This document shows positions 61,925 through 64,000 of a DNA stretch of 64,000 bases, piece by piece. Source of the DNA: Clostridiaceae bacterium OM02-2AC (lineage in GTDB: Bacteria; Bacillota_I; Bacilli_A; Erysipelotrichales; Erysipelotrichaceae); assembly GCA_003481775.1 (NCBI GenBank), contig QULU01000010.1, positions 1 to 64,000 of the forward strand, given 5' to 3'. The notes below the pieces were generated by a model that was not told the origin of the DNA, searched no databases, and was given only the letters and a program-made list of their open reading frames with translations. The stretch's first letter is position 1. Each line of letters starts with the position of its first letter. The position numbers were made by a program, and so were the translations under genes.

Positions 61925-62776
61925 TTATTTTAATATTGGTATACAGTATTCGATACCGGCAACCCCCTGTGCAGTTTCCTCTCCGTATTTCACGATATCC
62001 ATACAGCAGTCCGCTCGAAGCCGGTACGCGCTTTTGGGCAGCCAGTTTTGGTAAATATCCTGTGCGAACGGTTCCATGGAGGTCTTGGGATCAGCGAAGA
62101 AGGAAAACACAAGATAGGTTCCCTCCGGCAGGATGATATGCTTCAGCTTCTGCTTGCGCACCTGTTCAACTGCAACACCTGCAAAATACTGAAAGTAGGG
62201 CTGCTCAGCATCCAGATCGGCATCCGTATAATCATGAATCCCATACACCACAGATGTCTTTTGCGGATATGCTTTCCGATACCGGTTGCATTTCCGGTGA
62301 CATTTGCCTATCACATGAAAGCCCTGTCTGGTATCCGCATGATAGCCCTCCAGCTGTATTTCTCCCCAATGCTGTATCTCCATATCCATGTGCATGTGAT
62401 TTATATTCGGCTCCTGATGAAGCTGCAGCGGCTCCTGCAGCACATAGGCGGTCTTCTTTTTCCGAAAGGCATCCGGCGTTGTGCGGTACAGCTGCAAAAA
62501 GGCCTTATGGAAAGCCTGCTGTGAAAGATAGCCGCAGGCAAAGGCGATTTCCGCAATACTGAGATCGCTGTGTACAAGAAGCGATGCCCCTTTGGATACC
62601 TGTCTGCGCCGTACATAGGCATGCAGCGGCATACCGCAGATTGCTGTAAACATTTTATGCAGATGGTAGGGGGAATATCCCGTATAGGCAGCGATAGCAT
62701 CCAGCGTCAGCGATGCATCCAAATGCTCCTCGATATAGCACAGCACAGATTGCATAATATCTTGATTTGTCTTCAT
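61925..62776 (-). CDS. AraC family regulator with GyrI-like effector domain (second)
   Basis: Start ATG 62776 (MKTNQDIMQ) after CGAGGTG. 283 residues: an AraC domain (LTLDAIAAYTGYSPYHLHKMF, LSIAEIAFACGYLSQQAFHKAF) and a C-terminal GyrI-like domain of about 150 residues (IQLEGYHADTRQ...LPEGTYLVFSFF). It has the same architecture as the protein at 58920, but clear sequence divergence. The two are separated by the DUF308 and YeiH genes. Confidence 0.9.
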   Translation of the reverse strand: MKTNQDIMQSVLCYIEEHLDASLTLDAIAAYTGYSPYHLHKMFTAICGMPLHAYVRRRQVSKGASLLVHSDLSIAEIAFACGYLSQQAFHKAFLQLYRTTPDAFRKKKTAYVLQEPLQLHQEPNINHMHMDMEIQHWGEIQLEGYHADTRQGFHVIGKCHRKCNRYRKAYPQKTSVVYGIHDYTDADLDAEQPYFQYFAGVAVEQVRKQKLKHIILPEGTYLVFSFFADPKTSMEPFAQDIYQNWLPKSAYRLRADCCMDIVKYGEETAQGVAGIEYCIPILK

Positions 62777-62916
62777 ATGATTCACCTCGTATATAGTATA
62801 CCAGAAGTGCTCTTCAATCACGTTCATCATTCTTGGCATTCGTAAGCTCACATCCGCTACAAGCATATATCATCTCTGTCATACCCTATATGACACTTTG
62901 TGGATCAGAACCAAAG

Positions 62917-62943
62917 CAAAAAGAAAAGCCGACTGCTCGGCTT
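62917..62943 (-). terminator. Terminator of the his operon
   Basis: On the minus strand, AAGCCGA pairs with TCGGCTT around GCAG and is followed by TTCTTTTTG. The hisE stop codon lies in the first arm. Confidence 0.8.
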
Positions 62944-63265
62944 ACAAATGTTCAATCGGCTTTCGCTCCGCCTTCAGGTTATGCGTTTTTTGTGCACGAC
63001 GCGTTAGCTCCGCATTGACATCGTCCATCGAAATTCCCTTTTCAACCATCAGTACGGTAAGATGATACAGCAGATCACTGATTTCATTGATCTGATCCTG
63101 TTTCGTCTGTGTCAAAGAGGCAATCACTACCTCGGTACATTCCTCTCCGACCTTTTTCAGAATTTTCTCCAGACCCTTTTCAAACAAATAGGTGGTATAG
63201 CTTCCCTCCTCTTTGTTTTCCTTGCGATCCTTGATTGTCTCATATAATGCATCCAGTTCCTTCAT
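62942..63265 (-). CDS. hisE: Phosphoribosyl-ATP pyrophosphatase
   Basis: 107 residues. MazG-like fold with [20 protein letters not shown], then [10 protein letters not shown] and [10 protein letters not shown] containing the acidic Mg2+ ligands. It removes pyrophosphate from phosphoribosyl-ATP, the second step of histidine synthesis. It is separate from HisI here; in many bacteria the two are fused. The start overlaps the hisI stop by four bases. It is the last gene of the operon. Confidence 0.94.
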   Translation of the reverse strand: MKELDALYETIKDRKENKEEGSYTTYLFEKGLEKILKKVGEECTEVVIASLTQTKQDQINEISDLLYHLTVLMVEKGISMDDVNAELTRRAQKTHNLKAERKPIEHL

Positions 63266-63588
63266 ACTTCCACTCCCTCCATATTTCGGTAAAAACAGCT
63301 GGTATGTCCGGTATGGCAGGCTGCACCAACCTGCTCCACCAGAAGAAGAATCGTATCCGCATCACAGTCGATGCGCATATCCTTCACATACTGGTAATGA
63401 CCGCTTGTTTCCCCTTTGATCCATAATTCCTGACGGCTTCGGCTGTAATAGGTTGCACGGCCGGTATCCATCGTCATGCGAAGACTTTCTTCATTCATAT
63501 ATGCCAGCATGAGGACAGCCTTGGTATGCACATCCTGCACAATGACCGGAACGAGTCCGTTTCCTTTATCAAAATTCACCGTTATCAT
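63262..63588 (-). CDS. hisI: Phosphoribosyl-AMP cyclohydrolase
   Basis: 108 residues. Catalytic zinc and magnesium sites are visible: DCDADT near residue 75 and [11 protein letters not shown] near 92-102, with the early [16 protein letters not shown]. It opens the purine ring of phosphoribosyl-AMP. Overlaps hisF and hisE by four bases at either end (ATGA), indicating tight translational coupling. Confidence 0.94.
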   Translation of the reverse strand: MITVNFDKGNGLVPVIVQDVHTKAVLMLAYMNEESLRMTMDTGRATYYSRSRQELWIKGETSGHYQYVKDMRIDCDADTILLLVEQVGAACHTGHTSCFYRNMEGVEV

Positions 63589-64000
63589 ATACGTACTGCA
63601 ATTCCTTTCTCCTTTAGATACTCCTTCACCTGAGGAATCGTCACCTCTTTGTAGTGGAACATGCTTGCCGCAAGCGCCGCATCACTGGCATCCTCTTCAA
63701 ATACCTGAGCAAAATGCTCCAGCGTACCGCAGCCGCCCGATGCAATCACCGGCACATCGACCAGCGCATGCACGGCCTTGCACAATTCAATATCGAAGCC
63801 CTGCTTGGTACCATCCGCATCCATACTGGTAAGCAGAATTTCCCCTGCGCCAAGACGAACACCCTCCTGTACCCATTCCAGTAAATCCAGACCGGTATCC
63901 TCACGGCCGCCGGCAACATATACATTCCAGCCGCTGCCATCCGCACGGCGCTTTCCATCCACCGCCAATACGATGCACTGGTTCCCGAACATTTTTGCGC
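63585..64000 (-). CDS. hisF: Imidazole glycerol-phosphate synthase cyclase subunit, C-terminal part
   Basis: The frame is open to the window edge, so the start is outside. About 138 C-terminal residues of a roughly 250-residue (beta-alpha)8 enzyme are seen: [44 protein letters not shown] and the phosphate-binding [12 protein letters not shown]. With HisH it forms imidazole glycerol phosphate and AICAR. Upstream his genes presumably continue beyond base 64,000. Confidence 0.95.
   Translation of the reverse strand, partial: AKMFGNQCIVLAVDGKRRADGSGWNVYVAGGREDTGLDLLEWVQEGVRLGAGEILLTSMDADGTKQGFDIELCKAVHALVDVPVIASGGCGTLEHFAQVFEEDASDAALAASMFHYKEVTIPQVKEYLKEKGIAVRI

Overview
The window (about 64 kb) reads as chromosome of a low- to mid-GC Firmicute. 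The mix of genes (guaA plus a guanine-riboswitch purine permease, Zn/Cd P-type ATPase with a CadC-like repressor, histidine operon with separate hisI and hisE, rubredoxin-glutamate synthase fusion, strong A-type promoters and AGGAGG ribosome binding sites) fits a gut Clostridia/Erysipelotrichia bacterium, perhaps close to [Clostridium] innocuum. That placement is inference; no rRNA or tRNA gene is present.

Bases 1 to about 26,415 are the right part of an integrative conjugative element (ICE). Its left end lies outside the window. The first 5 kb is eroded by deletions: a Cna-B surface protein cut short, a response regulator fused in frame to the back half of an ABC ATPase, and a sigma-like regulator without its C-terminus, followed by four inverted repeats that look like an oriT. 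The cargo (5.1 to 19.7 kb) is a metal or siderophore uptake island: TetR regulator, a pair of exporter-fold ABC half-transporters of the YbtP/YbtQ-IrtAB type, two methyltransferases, an AraC regulator, an ECF transporter (S, T and a double ATPase), a second ABC pair, a DtxR-type repressor and a stand-alone winged-helix regulator. No siderophore synthetase is present. Both uptake operons are preceded by an inverted repeat with the same core, GTTAG-N6-CTAAC. The element ends with a sigma-like factor, a small protein and three consecutive large serine recombinases.

The ICE has inserted into the tyrosine integrase gene of a second, smaller element. That element (truncated integrase, excisionase-like protein, XRE repressor with three operator copies) abuts the 3' end of guaA, a known island integration site, so the two elements are nested.

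From 28.3 to 64 kb the content is mostly chromosomal housekeeping: guaA, an NCS2 purine permease under a guanine riboswitch, a PepE-like peptidase, an aminotransferase, a 16-repeat CRISPR array with subtype I-C-like repeats but no cas genes in view, a rubredoxin-GltB protein, an S9 peptidase, a Cache/degenerate-GGDEF/EAL protein, rlmD, a YihY membrane protein, lipoproteins, an alpha-hydroxy-acid oxidase, a heavy-metal efflux operon (ArsR repressor, methyltransferase, P-type ATPase), an amino acid symporter with glycerate kinase, a DJ-1 protein, a Nudix-GNAT fusion, a CorA transporter, a decayed methyltransferase, two AraC-GyrI regulators, a YeiH transporter and the end of a his operon (hisF-hisI-hisE).

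The observation most worth testing is upstream of corA. A 25-codon reading frame with a Pro/Glu-alternating start (MSPEPESP) overlaps two mutually exclusive hairpins, the second of which captures the corA ribosome binding site and ends in a U-run. This arrangement resembles the magnesium-sensing leader peptides of enterobacterial mgtA and suggests a similar attenuation switch in a Firmicute.
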